Positions 37,001 through 48,800 of a DNA stretch of 64,000 nucleotides are shown piece after piece. Source of the stretch: Perilla frutescens (taxonomy: Eukaryota > Streptophyta > Magnoliopsida > Lamiales > Lamiaceae); assembly GCA_026008535.1 (NCBI GenBank), contig BRKX01000011.1, positions 17,306,001 to 17,370,000 on the forward strand. The letters are read 5' to 3'. Positions within the stretch are counted from its first letter, which is position 1. Each line of letters starts with the position of its first letter. A model generated the notes under the pieces. That model did no database searches. It was not told the DNA's origin and was given only the letters and a program-made list of their open reading frames with translations. Made by a program: the position numbers and the translations under genes.

Positions 37001-40000
37001 ATCCTAGCTAAATATACAACTCCAATCTCAGGTTATATCTAAAAACAAAAACAGAAATAAAAAGCCTAGAGTCCTTTATGATTTCAGATCCACCAAGCAA
37101 CTATAGAATTCACCCTACCCACACCTCCTCTAAGGATTCTTCTTGATCGTCAAAAAGGTATTCCTTTCCTGCCAACAATGACCAACAGAGAGATGGAATT
37201 ACAAACCCCAGTACGCTTATCCTTTTTGCATATGAAGTTGCCAAGATTAGACAAAAACATATCATTGACTGAACATGGCAGAATCCATCGTATGCCCAAT
37301 TATGTGAACACTCTATGACATAATAAGCTAAGGGTGAAAGAGCAAAGTAGAAAGACATCTCCAAACTGATTCCTACATAAGCTTTTTTCCATCCAGCTAA
37401 CTTTCTCGAATACTTTATCAAGACTGTTCCCAAAAAGATACCTTGAGGGCATTACCTCCCAACAAGACCACTAAGTATCTGATAGGCATTCACCCACTGC
37501 ACTACAAACCATGTTCGTCAAACTTTTGGCATTGCTTTCCTCTATAGTAATGCCCAATAACATTCTTATTCATGTTAATTTGGAACCCTGACATGCTATA
37601 GAAAGATCTCAAAATCGTAGAAAACCACACAAAATCAATTTCACTTTTATCAAGAAAAGACAAAGTATACTCCGCAAATGGCAATTTCAACATTGTCTTT
37701 TTAACAATAATCAGACCTTTCAACAGTGACATGCTGCCTTGTCAGTCAATCTAATCCAAAACCAGGGGATATTTTCCAACAAATTCATAGAGGTTGGACT
37801 CACATTTCACTTTTATCAAGAATCTTCATGCTTTCAGTCGCTAGAAAATTTGACGGAGGGTAGAATTGTGAAAAAAAAATGAAATGTTTGGGGTTGCGTT
37901 GCTATTATGTATAGGTGGGGGTATTATTGTGAAAAATTATAAACGTTAAGGTATTAAATGGTATTTATCCTTTAAATAATCCATAAACTTTGATGCTCCC
38001 TACTATAAATGTGCCAAAATTTATTGCCTCACATATAAATAGGTCAAATTAGTTACTTATTAGTTCATCTGTATATGTTCCTTTCTATATTGAGGTCGTA
38101 TGGTGGGGATATAAATGCACCGAGCATTTTATTTCATAGAAAGCATGTATGATATATATGGTGCACAGTTTTGGTCAGGCATTTAATAGGTTTCTGAGTT
38201 CTCTCTCCCTTCAAGTATTGGAAGCCTTTACCAGTGAAAAACAGTCAAAAATAAAACAGCCTTTTTAACAATATACAATTCAAAGTTGTTCAAACATTAA
38301 CAGAACAAAGAACATACTTTCTCTTTCGTGACATGTAGTCTAAAATTAATGAGTACCTGATCAAGTGCACAAGCAAAAACATCTAGCACATGTCCCTGAT
38401 GAACAAGTTGTTTTGAAAGTGTTTCATAAAACTTCACAGCTTTATGGTAGTGAGGAGCTGAATCTTTGTCCAGGTCCTTGTGGGAACGTATAGGTTCAGA
38501 CAGACTTTTGGACACTATCTGCAAATTAAAATGGAGATACTTCAGCAAAATCTTATCTATTCCACTTCCACATATAAAGCATTACAAAGAGATCTGCTTC
38601 CCATTCAACATGCAATGTATAAATTGGCACCTGAAGGTCCTGAACAATTAGTATGTGTGTGCTACTTACTTTATTCCAACAAATCATGCTTCAGAAAAAA
38701 GTAGGGGGGTAAAATTCTTACAAATGGATTATGATTGATGGTCCTTCTAACAAGATTCAACTAATATTTAGTAGCTATAATTGATTAAACAAAGCACCAC
38801 AGATAGATCCACTTACAGCTCCTGGCCCTTCTGTTGAGGGTCCACCCAAAAATGCCATAATTCTAGCCCCACTACCAGGAACACAGGCTCCCAACAGATG
38901 AGCAGCCAAACTCAATGCTGCACCAGTACACCTAGCAGCACGCTGATCAGATGGAACTGGCCAAGGATCTTTCTGAAGCTCCTCTAATATCTTGTAAATA
39001 AGACGAGCAATGCAAAAGAAAATGTTATAAGTTGATGATTCCATTCATCAACTAATCAAACTGACCAAATATCTTGATTCAAACACAATTTAGATATCAC
39101 ATACAAAATAAATAAATAACAGTATAAACACGCAGTTTCAGGACATGCCATTTGATTGGACCATTAATTAACAGATGGGAAGGCATTTAACGTAAACAAA
39201 GTGCTTTGGTACAAGACACCACATTGAAACTTAAACAAACGCAAAAGACATTCTGAAATTTCTTTAAATAGAAGAAAATAATACAGTAATACCATACTTA
39301 AGAATCATACCGAATTAAGAACGAACTCACAATCGGACGCGGGCAACAAGAATCTTGCAACACTCTCCTGTGAAAGCCCATCTCTCACTCCAGCAATGAC
39401 ACCTGTAGTTGGTCTTGGTCTTTTTGTGAAGAAGCCCATCTGCTCCAACAACTGATCCTTAGTCACCTCCTTTGTCCCCTTGAACACGTGAACTTTTGGA
39501 ATCAGCCCAAAGCCCAGCTCATGAACATGCACATATGTACCAAAAGTTATCAACCCGATCAAACAATTCTCAGGCACCATTCCCAAAACCTGCATCACAA
39601 ATAAACGATCCACAAATTAAGTTAAACCAGTCCAAAAGAACCAACATTAAATTAAAATAGAAGAATGCTAATGCCTAGAAACGCTATTGTATTGTGGGCC
39701 AAAAAGTTCAAACTATAGGATTTAGTTATGTGGCTAGGTACAAGAATCTAATTAACTGTAAGATTACTTGGTATTCTCTAAGGTAGTTCGGTTGAAATGT
39801 TTAATGCAATTAAACCTCCCAAATAAGTTCTATAAAGAGCACCAATTTCAACAAAACCGTCTATTGATCTGCTCACTCCTCTGATCGTCAGAAAACTCAG
39901 CTACGGCTCAAGTAGTAAAAAAAATTGATTCTTGAGCAATGATCACTCGAATAATTTGCGTAGTTTAGGTGTAACTTTGAAATAAGCAGCAGCATGTATC

Positions 40001-40502
40001 AGCTAAGTATCAATCACGAGAAAGGCACGCAAACCTGCAACAAAGCGGACTTCAAATACCCCAACTCCTCCTCAATAACACAAGTATCCACCACAAACAA
40101 GAAAACGTTACTGCTCCCAGGCTGCGCCTTCTCATGCGGCGGAGCAGGAGTTTCGTACTCGATAGTCGTATACTGAGGGAATAGTTCAGCCGGAAAATTT
40201 TGCTCCGAAATCGACTGGTAATGAGGCGGGAAGTGGTTGCGCTGGAGGCAGAAGCTGCAGATCCATATCTTGTTAACGGAGGAGAAATCGACGATCGAGA
40301 ACGGATTGATCACGGATCGGCAGCCGCGGCATCGGAGAGGGGAGTAAGGGAGGAGCGGCGTCGCTTCGGGGAGCGTCTTCAGCGGCGTGTAGATGGCGGC
40401 GATCGGGATGGCGCAGTTCGCGGCATGGGCTTTAGTGCCGGGGAGGACGTTCCACGGCATGCGGACGGAGTCCTGTAATTCTAGGTCGAGGAATTCCGCC
40501 AT
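31078..40502 (-). CDS. SEC23: COPII coat protein SEC23
   Basis: Thirteen exons with GT-AG borders and consistent phase: 40035-40502, 39311-39589, 38817-38990, 38357-38518, 36558-36700, 36209-36284, 35957-36132, 35761-35842, 35508-35585, 34158-34319, 33149-33412, 32305-32409, 31078-31221. They total 770 residues, a normal length for the family. SEC23 pairs with SEC24 as the inner COPII coat at ER exit sites and is the GTPase activator of SAR1. Visible parts are the zinc finger with Cys 58, 61, 82 and 85, the trunk (exons 1-5, with SFGHSVFKDSLK), the beta-sandwich and helical regions (GFDQEAAAVVMAR, FPQFMFHLRRSQFVQ), and the gelsolin-like end (exons 11-13) closing HLQRLAVQ. The ARFL segment at the exon 13 start is, as I recall, where the GAP arginine finger lies. 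No stops or frameshifts were seen. Intron 4 holds a LINE fragment. Confidence 0.95.
37115..37735 (-). mobile_element. Degenerate LINE reverse transcriptase fragment in SEC23 intron 4
   Basis: Minus-strand translation in shifting frames resembles the RT of plant L1-type LINEs. A decayed catalytic stretch (FAEYTLSFLD, where FADDTLLFL is usual) is followed by SGFQINMNKN, then KLAGWKKAY, the segment normally followed by the SLGGR motif. It is broken by frameshifts and stops, and neither end of the element is present. It lies in the same orientation as SEC23. Confidence 0.65.
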
Positions 40503-40774
40503 TGTAGCGGTTCTGCGGCGGCGGAGCGGAGCTGTCGACGGCGCGATGAGGTGGCCGGCGGTTGTCGTTACTGAAGTAACACTGTGTTGAGAAATTCAGA
40601 ATTCATGGAAATTAATCTGATTTAGTTTTTTCTGTTTAATAATTTTGGTAGGCCACGTCAGAAATGTTGTATGGCCCAGATGTTTTTAGCTTAGGCCTAG
40701 TACTACATTTGGGCTTACCTTTGTAGGCCCAAATCTATTTCTTACCAGCCTACTCATTTGAGGGTATTATATAA

Positions 40775-40955
40775 GGAGTTTCTATTTGGGCAATTGCACT
40801 ACATTATTTGTTCTTCACACAACAAGTTAAAAAAATATATAGAAATAAATTATTTTTAAGATCAATTGTTTGGTGTGAAGTAAAAAATTAAAATATGTAA
40901 TGTGAAAAGTGAATGTGGTGTGAAGAGCAATTTTTGTAGTCCAAATAGAAATACC
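40775..40955. mobile_element. MITE upstream of SEC23 (181 bp)
   Basis: The left end reads GGAGTTTCTATTTGGGC and the reverse complement of the right end reads GGTATTTCTATTTGGAC. Inner words GTTCTTCACAC and GTGTGAAGAGC are also inverted. I could not settle the target duplication, so the superfamily is open. It starts about 270 bp before the SEC23 ATG. Confidence 0.65.
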
Positions 40956-41224
40956 CAATATTTAGTTGTCTTTACCTATATTTTGTACCTTAGGTTACCT
41001 CTCAATTCAGGACTAGGGAAATTAAAATTATTTATTTAGGAACTCTTGAAATCATGTATTACGATTCTTTTTTATTTTTATTTTAATTATTTTTAATAAA
41101 TTTCTTTATTGAATTTAATGGATAATTAATAAAGGTTGGTTTGTTGAAAATCAATATAAAATAATTAAAATATCAACATACATGATTTTTCGAGTTTTAC
41201 AATATCGATGGTTTCATCTTTGAG

Positions 41225-41345
41225 GGAGTCTTAGGTGAGACCATTTTACGTGTCAAAAATTCGGATTCAAACACAATCAAACATTAATAAAATTACAAAT
41301 TTGTCATTGAATATGTGGTTAAATTCATATTTTGACCCCGCTTCA
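41225..41345. mobile_element. Partial MITE related to 15773-15942
   Basis: The stretch containing GTCAAAAATTCGGATTC, then AATCAAACATTAATAAAATTACAAAT, matches the reverse complement of 15850-15920. One end is recognisable (GTGAGACC...GTGTCAAAAATT); the other is less clear. Confidence 0.5.
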
Positions 41346-41443
41346 AAAATGACGGTTGTCCCTACAATCTAACCCAAGTTTTTTCAGTGTATTTTGTCCT
41401 CAACCGTATGCTTCATGGAAAACTTCTCAGGGGTCACTCATAT

Positions 41444-43045
41444 TGATGTTTCAATATTTATAAAACCCGTGTCATACCTACAAGTGTATAAGTATATGAT
41501 TGTAGATATGATGATACGAGGTCGATCCACAGAGAAAAGAAATTAAACGTGAAAATGCAAGTACCATGATGATAGATTGATGAAATATCTATACTATGAA
41601 AAGATGAGGGGTTGGTTTCATTCACAATACCAAAACAAGAACTTAAGTAACAAACACCAAACAACAAAACCAAAACTTAAAAAAAAATGCAAGATATCAA
41701 GATCTAAAAGAATAGAAGATTTAAAGATAACAATTAAGGGCAAGACTCTAGGATATGGATTCACAATATTCCTCTTGATCAAACAATAAGGGTACAACAC
41801 ACAATCATGCTAAGTTCATAGATAGGAAAACCACGAATATAGAAAGAGCATCTCTCGAATATCTTTTTAATTACGAATGCGACAATGATGACTATCTCTG
41901 ATACATTCCAAGGGCGCACCTACCAAAGGCTCAAAGGGGTCACATTTCCTTCCACATATTCGACATTCAACGAAGAGTACAAATACATAAATTCAATCCA
42001 TACATGTTTATGTTCACGGGATGGGCAAGATGCAAGTGAATCATACATTTGATGTTAAATGGAGGCCACTCAAATAACATCATTCAGGAACTAGCATGGG
42101 TTAAAACTTTGACAAAGCATAACCATTGATTAAAACTTTATCAAGAACAAGATTCACATTGTTTCACCACATCCTAGAGCCCTAAGGCCTCTAGCCTACC
42201 ATATTTACAATAGCATCAATAACAAAGAGGAAAGAACCAAAATCTATTCTTAAAACAAGAGTAGAGAATGAAAGAGAAGATAAAACCTAATATAGAACCC
42301 TCTTCTTCAATCTCTTGGCTTGAATCGTCAAGATGGATGGATGATTCTTCCTCCTCTTCTTGATCTTCTTCTCCTTCCAAAAATCCCCAAATGTGGTGTG
42401 TTTCTATAGTGAAATTGAGAGAGAGTCGAATTGTTTGAACTCCACAAGTGTTATATGATATATAGGACCAATAATGGAGTGCCAAAAGTCAAAAAGCGGA
42501 TTCGTCAGTCCCGAACGCGACCCCATCAGAGTCGCGCCTGGAGGTCAAGTTCGGAATAAAGGAAAACACGTCTCTAAATTCGTTGAAAAGTGCGCAAATC
42601 GGTCGCGCCCTGAGGCCGTGTTGCAGAGGCCCTAGGTCGCGACCTGCCCTACTGTCGCGTCTGGAGGGGTCTGCAACACGACCCTTGCTGGGTCGCGCCT
42701 CTAGGCCACGTTCGGGCTTCATGTATTTCAACCCCTGAAGGGCTCTGCAACACGACTCTTGATCGCGTCCTGAGGCCGTGTCAGCATGCATTGTGAGTGC
42801 AATAGAGTGCAATTTAGCGCAACACTTGGTTTTCTTCATCTTTTCAAGTCTTGTGCGGCCTTTGATGATCGAAATCACAATTCAACTTTGATTTGTGTGG
42901 TATTAACCCAAAATATCCTGTATTGGCCACTTATAACAAAATTAAAGATTAAAAACAATATTTACATTATTAACATACATATATACATAAACCTAGTAAT
43001 GCACTCATAAGTGAGTGCAAATGAGTGCAATTTATGCACTCATCA
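41444..43045. repeat. LTR-like element, TGATG...CATCA
   Basis: The ends are TGATG and CATCA. A TACGAGGTCGATCCACAGAG word lies near the left end. The right half holds a GC-rich block (42530-42790) with repeated phrases such as GGTCGCGCC, TGAGGCCGTGT and TGCAACACGAC. The layout closely parallels the insertion at 48585-49968. The flanks CATAT and GTAAT do not match, so this may be a truncated or rearranged LTR. No retroelement coding is seen inside; the open stretches at 42216-42485 and 42489-42878 fall in repeat text. Confidence 0.5.
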
Positions 43046-43944
43046 GTAATTGATAGAAGGGATACTCTCGGGATCAACTTACTTGGATTACTTAGCATAA
43101 AATTCAATTATTATGGACATTTGACTCTTGATTCATGCTCACAGAGTTGATCACAAACTTATTTTAAACCTCCTCTCAAAACATTAAGAAAGTGAGGCAC
43201 ACACATAGGATTATTTTATCTAATCAATGTCTAAAGTGTGCTTACCAAGAGCACAAATAATCTTAAGCCTTAACAACTAGCTCTAATCTCTGAAGATAAT
43301 TGCCTTTTGAATTATTAGGTTCATATATCAAAACTTATCTTTCAAATTTTGAATCGATAGACATGATCAAGTTATTTAAAGATCAATTAACTTTCACCAA
43401 TCAATAATAAACAACATACATATATATCAACATTTCAAAGCATAGGCAAAAACTATCAAACATCCAAAACAAACATCATGTGTGTCTTATATTCTAAATA
43501 AATTCAACATCTAAGAGTATCAATGATTTATCTCATCATTGCTACATGAAAAACTAAATTCATTACAAGAATAAACATGATTCAACAAAGAAGAAAAGAA
43601 CAACTAAACCCATAGGACAAATTAACATGATTCAACAAAGAAGAAATGAACAACTAAATCCATAAGAGAAATTAGTTTCCAATCTTGGGTAAATCTTGCT
43701 CTTCTTGCGTAGTTTTCAATCACTCTTCATCTTCTCTCTTTCTACTCTCTAAGATGTTTGAAAGTGGCTATGGATGATGAGTGTTACCCTTATAATTTCG
43801 AAATGAGTAGGTATATATAGTGTGTAATAAAGTAGACATTATAAATAAATAAAAAACTAAAGAAAAATACAGTAATCAAGATACGAGCACAACCGAAGTG
43901 GTCACCTCGAGGATCACTACGGAGGGTAGAAGAAATGTCGAGCG
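43046..43944. repeat. LTR-like repeat, left part, split by the copia element
   Basis: It begins with repeat-type text (CTCGGGATCAACTTAC near 43068). It has an exact-period direct duplication of 50 bp (43571-43620 and 43621-43670) and a GC-richer patch at 43886-43945. The copia insertion interrupts it at the AGACA site, and its continuation is at 50783. Confidence 0.4.
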
Positions 43945-43949
43945 AGACA

Positions 43950-44343
43950 TGTTGATTTTGGAAATCTAAGGGTTGCATGTTGCATGCAGATTCATGCAGC
44001 GAAGAAGATAGCTAGATACAAGCTTCAACTGTGTTGCAGACCATGTGAGGAAGCTTAATGAAAGATATGTCATGTGGAAGAAGTCTGTTAGTTCACAGCT
44101 TGGACCACATCAATGTGAAGCAGCAGCCGTGCGATTGAAGATAGTTACAGAGCTATGATCTTCACCGTAGATAATAAGTAACGTAGTTAGCAAGCTCTCT
44201 TTTTGTATAAATACTCATAATATCTATATTGCACGTTGATTGATTGAATTTGAGATAATAAAATTACAGATTCTTCTTTACAGTTACAGAAAACAAAACC
44301 CTAATATCCTTAGCTAAAATAGCTTCGATCTTCATATTCTTCA
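43950..44343 (+). repeat. 5' LTR of copia element
   Basis: 394 bp, starting TGTTGATTTTGG and ending TTCTTCA. It contains a TATA box at 44206-44213. Confidence 0.95.
44206..44213 (+). promoter_or_regulatory. TATA box of the 5' LTR
   Basis: TATAAATA after a pyrimidine run (CTCTCTTTTTG). It is repeated in the 3' LTR at 50640-50647. Confidence 0.7.
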
Positions 44344-44357
44344 TGGTATCCAGAGCC
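44344..44357 (+). other. Primer-binding site
   Basis: TGGTATCCAGAGCC directly after the 5' LTR. It is the usual copia site complementary to initiator methionine tRNA (TGGTATCAGAGC) with one extra C. Confidence 0.85.
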
Positions 44358-44463
44358 AACCTTTGAGTGTTTCTTCTCTTCACGATAAACTCAGTTGAAT
44401 CACTAATTGAAATTATGTTTTAATTCACAATAATGACAAAAAAACCAGCAATTTTCATGGAGA

Positions 44464-45845
44464 ATGGCACGGGACGAAGAGCTTGGATTTACTGAGAATT
44501 CTGGACACAATTCTCATGTTGAATCGAGTGCAGCCGATGAAGAACGACGGAATTCACAGACAGCTATGGATCATCTTCGAACGCCGGCGATACCGCGGCT
44601 CAATGTGAGCAAATCTGAAGGATTCAATGGTGGAGCACCACAGCAGGAGGTCAATGCCAACAGAATGCTAGCAAATGATGTTCTCTAATACATCAAAGTG
44701 AGCTACCAGGTATGGTTCTAACGACCGACTTATTTGACGGTCGGAACTTTCACAATTGGTGCTGCGCCGTCAAGCGAGGCCTACTTTCTAAGAATAAACT
44801 TGGATTAATTGATGGAAGTATCTGCAAACCACCCAAAAATTATGTGGATTTTATGCAGTGGGTGTGGATAGATTTTTTGGTCTTTAACTGGTTAAGTAAT
44901 TCCATGCAGAAGGAAATCTCACGAGGGTTTCAAAATTTAGAAACTTCAAAAGAATTATGGGAAGAGTTGCACCGTCATTTTGGTACTAGAAATGGGCCGC
45001 GCTTGTATAAACTGAGAAGAGATATAGCTACTTACACATAGGGGACACAATCCATTATTATCTATTTTAACAACTTGCATGGTTTCTGGGATGAATTATC
45101 ATTACTTAAGAACTCAAAAAATTTCTCTTGTGATGCATATGAGGATAATCAAAGAGATTTGGAAGAAGAGAAGATGATGTAATTCTTAATGGATTTAAAC
45201 GACTGTTGTGAGAACATAAGGCAAAAGATTTTGATTATGACTCCTCTTCCGAATGTAAGCCAGGACTATGCCATGGTCTTACAGATGGAGCAGCAAATCC
45301 TTGTGTCTACACAATTCTCTGACAACACAGACCACAATGCTATGTATTCTCATAATAAAGGGTATCATATAGATGGTTTCAAGAAGAGATTAACCAAAGA
45401 AGAGAAGGCTAAACTTAAATGTGACCATTGTGGTGGGACTGGACATATAAAGAGTAAGTATTTTGAATTGGTTGGTGTGCCAGAATGGTACAAAAAGTTT
45501 AAGGCTGAGAAGGGTAAAGGGAAGGCTCACTGTGTCATGGATAAAGGAGATCAATCTTGTTTTTCTGAATTGCTTAAGAAAGGAACTAAATCAGAAGAAG
45601 AGTGTGATAATGTGGAATGGATGAATAAAATAATACAAGCTGAAATTGCCAAACATATGGTTACCTACTTTAAGAAAGGTTTAAAAACAGAAGGTGATGT
45701 TAAGACAGCACACTTGGCAGAAATTGATTTTGGTTCCACAGATGTGGATTTAGCATGCATTATGCTTTTGGGATCTCAACTGCTATTAGGAGGGATGAAT
45801 GGATCATTGACTCAGGGGCTAGCAACCATATGTGTTGCAACTTGA
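44464..45845 (+). pseudogene. copia gag, broken
   Basis: A first short open stretch (44464-44688) is followed by a gag core in another frame (44712-45041) with the LFDGRNFHNW motif, then a third stretch (45189-45845). The CCHC zinc knuckle is present near 45421-45465 as CDHCGGTGHIKSKY, with the final Cys changed to Tyr. Stops at 45039-45041 and 45179-45181 and the frame change near 44690 mean no full Gag can be made. Confidence 0.85.
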
Positions 45846-48800
45846 GTCTGCTGAATGGTTTGAGAAGATTGAAACAGCCCTTGCAAATCTTTCTGCGAGA
45901 TGGGAGTCATCTATGGGCCTTCATAACTGGAAGTGCTAAGTTAAATGATTCCATCACACTTGATAATGTGCTATATGCCCCAGATTTCACCACAATCTTT
46001 TGTCTGTGGGGCAGCTATCCAGAGAAATTGATGAGAAAGTTCAGTTTTTGTCCTCTCATTGTATCATAGAGAAAAGATATGTTGATCAGGTGCTGGGAAT
46101 ATGTAATATGAAAGGTTCTCTCTACATATTTCCACAAGGTACCCAAAGAACAGTGTTAGCTGGATTAGTGACTAGCAAACATAACCTACAAGAGTTGCAT
46201 GTGTTGCTAGGACATCCTTCAATAACTACCATGCAACATCTCGTTAGAGTTCAGAAGAGAGTCAGAGAGGAAGACTTTCAAGAGTTAAAGAATTGCAAAG
46301 TTTGCCATGAGACAAAGCAACAGAGAAAGCCTTTTCCAGTGTTGCAGAGGAGAAGCTTAGCTCTTTTTACTTTGGTTCACATGGATGATTGGGGTCTATG
46401 TAGAGAATAATGTCTTACCAATACACCGTACTTCGTCACAGTTGCGGAAGACTGTTCCAGAGCCACCTAGACTTTCTTGTTTCACAGCAAGACACAAGTT
46501 TATCAGCTTGTAAGAAGATTTATTACTATGGTTCATAATCAGTACCATAGATCTATTTAGGCCATTAGAACTAATAATGGCTCTGAATTTGTTAATACAA
46601 AGATGAATCAATTGCTTGCTGATCATGGAATTCACCACCAAAGATCATGTACATATTCTCTACAACAGAATGGCATTGTGGAGAGGAAACACAAGCACCT
46701 TCTTCAGGTAGCTCGAGCACTCATGTTTGAAAGCAGATTACAATCTCAATTTTGGTGTTATTCTGTGCTCCATGCAACTTAGCTTATTAATAGATTGCCT
46801 AGTGTTGTATTGAATTTGGAATCTCCTATTCATTTGCTTATTGGGACTTCACCAGATCTGTCTATTTTGAAACCTTTTGGTTGTCTAGCCTATAGAAGTA
46901 ATCTGTCACCTCATAAAACCAAATTATCTCCTAGAAGCTTGGCTTCTGTTTTCTTAGGAGTGTCTTCAAACCATAAAGGTTACTTGCTTTTTGATCTACA
47001 AACCAAATCAGTGTGCATTAGTAGGGATGTTGATTTTTGTTCTACAATTTTTCCTTTGCAAACTAATGCCACTACATTCCCTTCTCTACTTTTTTCCACT
47101 TTTGACACTTCAAATATCACAAATGCTGATTTGGATATTCATCAAGATCAGTCTACTTCAAATTCTCCAACACTGCTAAAGAACCTTGATACTACTAATC
47201 CAAAATATTCGCAACTTCCATATCAGGAAGACAAATATGATCAGGATCAATCTCAGATGAATGTTTCTTCAGAAAAGGAAGAAGAGTTGCCTGCTACATG
47301 AGTTCAACAACCTGTAAGGAGAAGTAGCAGGCCACATAAGCTACCATCTTATCTGAAGGACTATGATTGTCAACACACTGTGAAGCAGACCTATATGCCA
47401 GAAACTTTTCCTTATCATATTTCTAGAGCTCTGAACCCTGCCTATGATGTGTTCCTTATGAATGTTCAAGCATTAAAAGAACCAGTCAGTTACAAGGATG
47501 CTTGTCAATTAAAGGAATGGGAAGAGGCTATGGCCAAGAAACTTGTCGCATTAGAGAAGAATCACACTTGGGATATTGTCCCTTTGCCAGAGGGCAAACA
47601 TGTCATTGGCTCAAAATGGGTCTACAAGATCAAACTTAAGTCTGATGGGACTGTTGAGAGGTATAAAGCTTGGTTAGTAGCTAAAGGCTATAACCAGGAG
47701 TATGTGATTGACTATACTGAAGTTTTTTCTCCTGTTGCTAAAGCAGTCACAGTGAGAATATTTTTTGCTATAGCTGCTCAAAACTCATGGCATATTCACC
47801 AAATTGATATCAACAATGCATTTTTGCATGGACATCTAACAGATGAAATATATATGTGAAACTTCCACATGGATATTCAAAGGGAAGTCCAAGAGATGTC
47901 TGCAAGCTTAAAATGAGCTTCTATGGACTTAAGCAAGCATCTAGAGAGTGGAATACTGAATTCAGTAAGCATCTATTGAGTTTGGGTTTTTCACAGTCTG
48001 AAATTGATAATTGCTTATTCTTTAAGGGGTCTGGTCAATCATTTGTTAGTTTACTGGTTTATGTTGATATATTGCTGCTAGGATCATCTATAGATATTAT
48101 AACTCAGGTCAAGCAATCTCTACATAGTCAGTTCACCAAAAAAGACCTTGGAGAGGCAAAATATTTTCTTGGAATAGAGATAGCCAAATCAGAATCAGGA
48201 ATATATCTTTGTCAAAGAAAATATATTCTTGATCTATTATCGGCTGTAGGGATGATGGGAAGTAAGCCTGTACAGACATCTTTTCCTCCAAGGTTATCAT
48301 TATCACACCACAAAGAGGTTCCTTTGGACAAACCAGATACTTATAGAAAGGTAGTATGCAAGCTACTGTATCTCAATCTTACAAGGCCAGACATAACATT
48401 TGTTGTCCAACAACTTAGCCAATATGTCAATTCTCCTATGTTTTGAGATACCTTAAGGGTTCTCCCTCACTGGGTTTATTCTATACTTCATCTGCAAAGT
48501 TTCATATTGAAGGGTATTGTGATGCAGAATGGGGAACTTGTGCAGATAGTAGGAGGTCACTTTTAGGCTATTGCATATCACTAGTGATAGATATTTTATT
48601 TCACCTAAAATCCTACTCTCAAGTGCACGAGGTAATTGATAGCAAAATAATGGTGAGCAAGGTCGTATCCACAAAGACTGGCTATGCAAAGCAGCTAATT
48701 ACTCAATTATGTTGTTTTACTTTATCTAGAGAACCAAAATTAAGATTGATTTTAATAAACTAAAATGCTATAAAGAAATAAATAAATCAAGCAGAGATAA

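Larger units (their letters stand above)
40503..41443. other. SEC23 upstream region
   Basis: The first 80 bp are GC-rich and likely 5' leader. Beyond that the DNA is AT-rich and holds a MITE at 40775-40955 and a partial MITE at 41225-41345. No divergent gene is seen. Confidence 0.45.

Noticed and set aside
37110..37433. Minus-strand 107-codon frame as a membrane protein gene
   Set aside because: It lies within SEC23 intron 4, and its KLAGWKKAY stretch marks it as LINE RT debris with shifted frames.
42489..42878. 129-codon minus-strand frame
   Set aside because: It is produced by the GC-rich repeated phrases of an LTR-like element rather than by a conserved protein.
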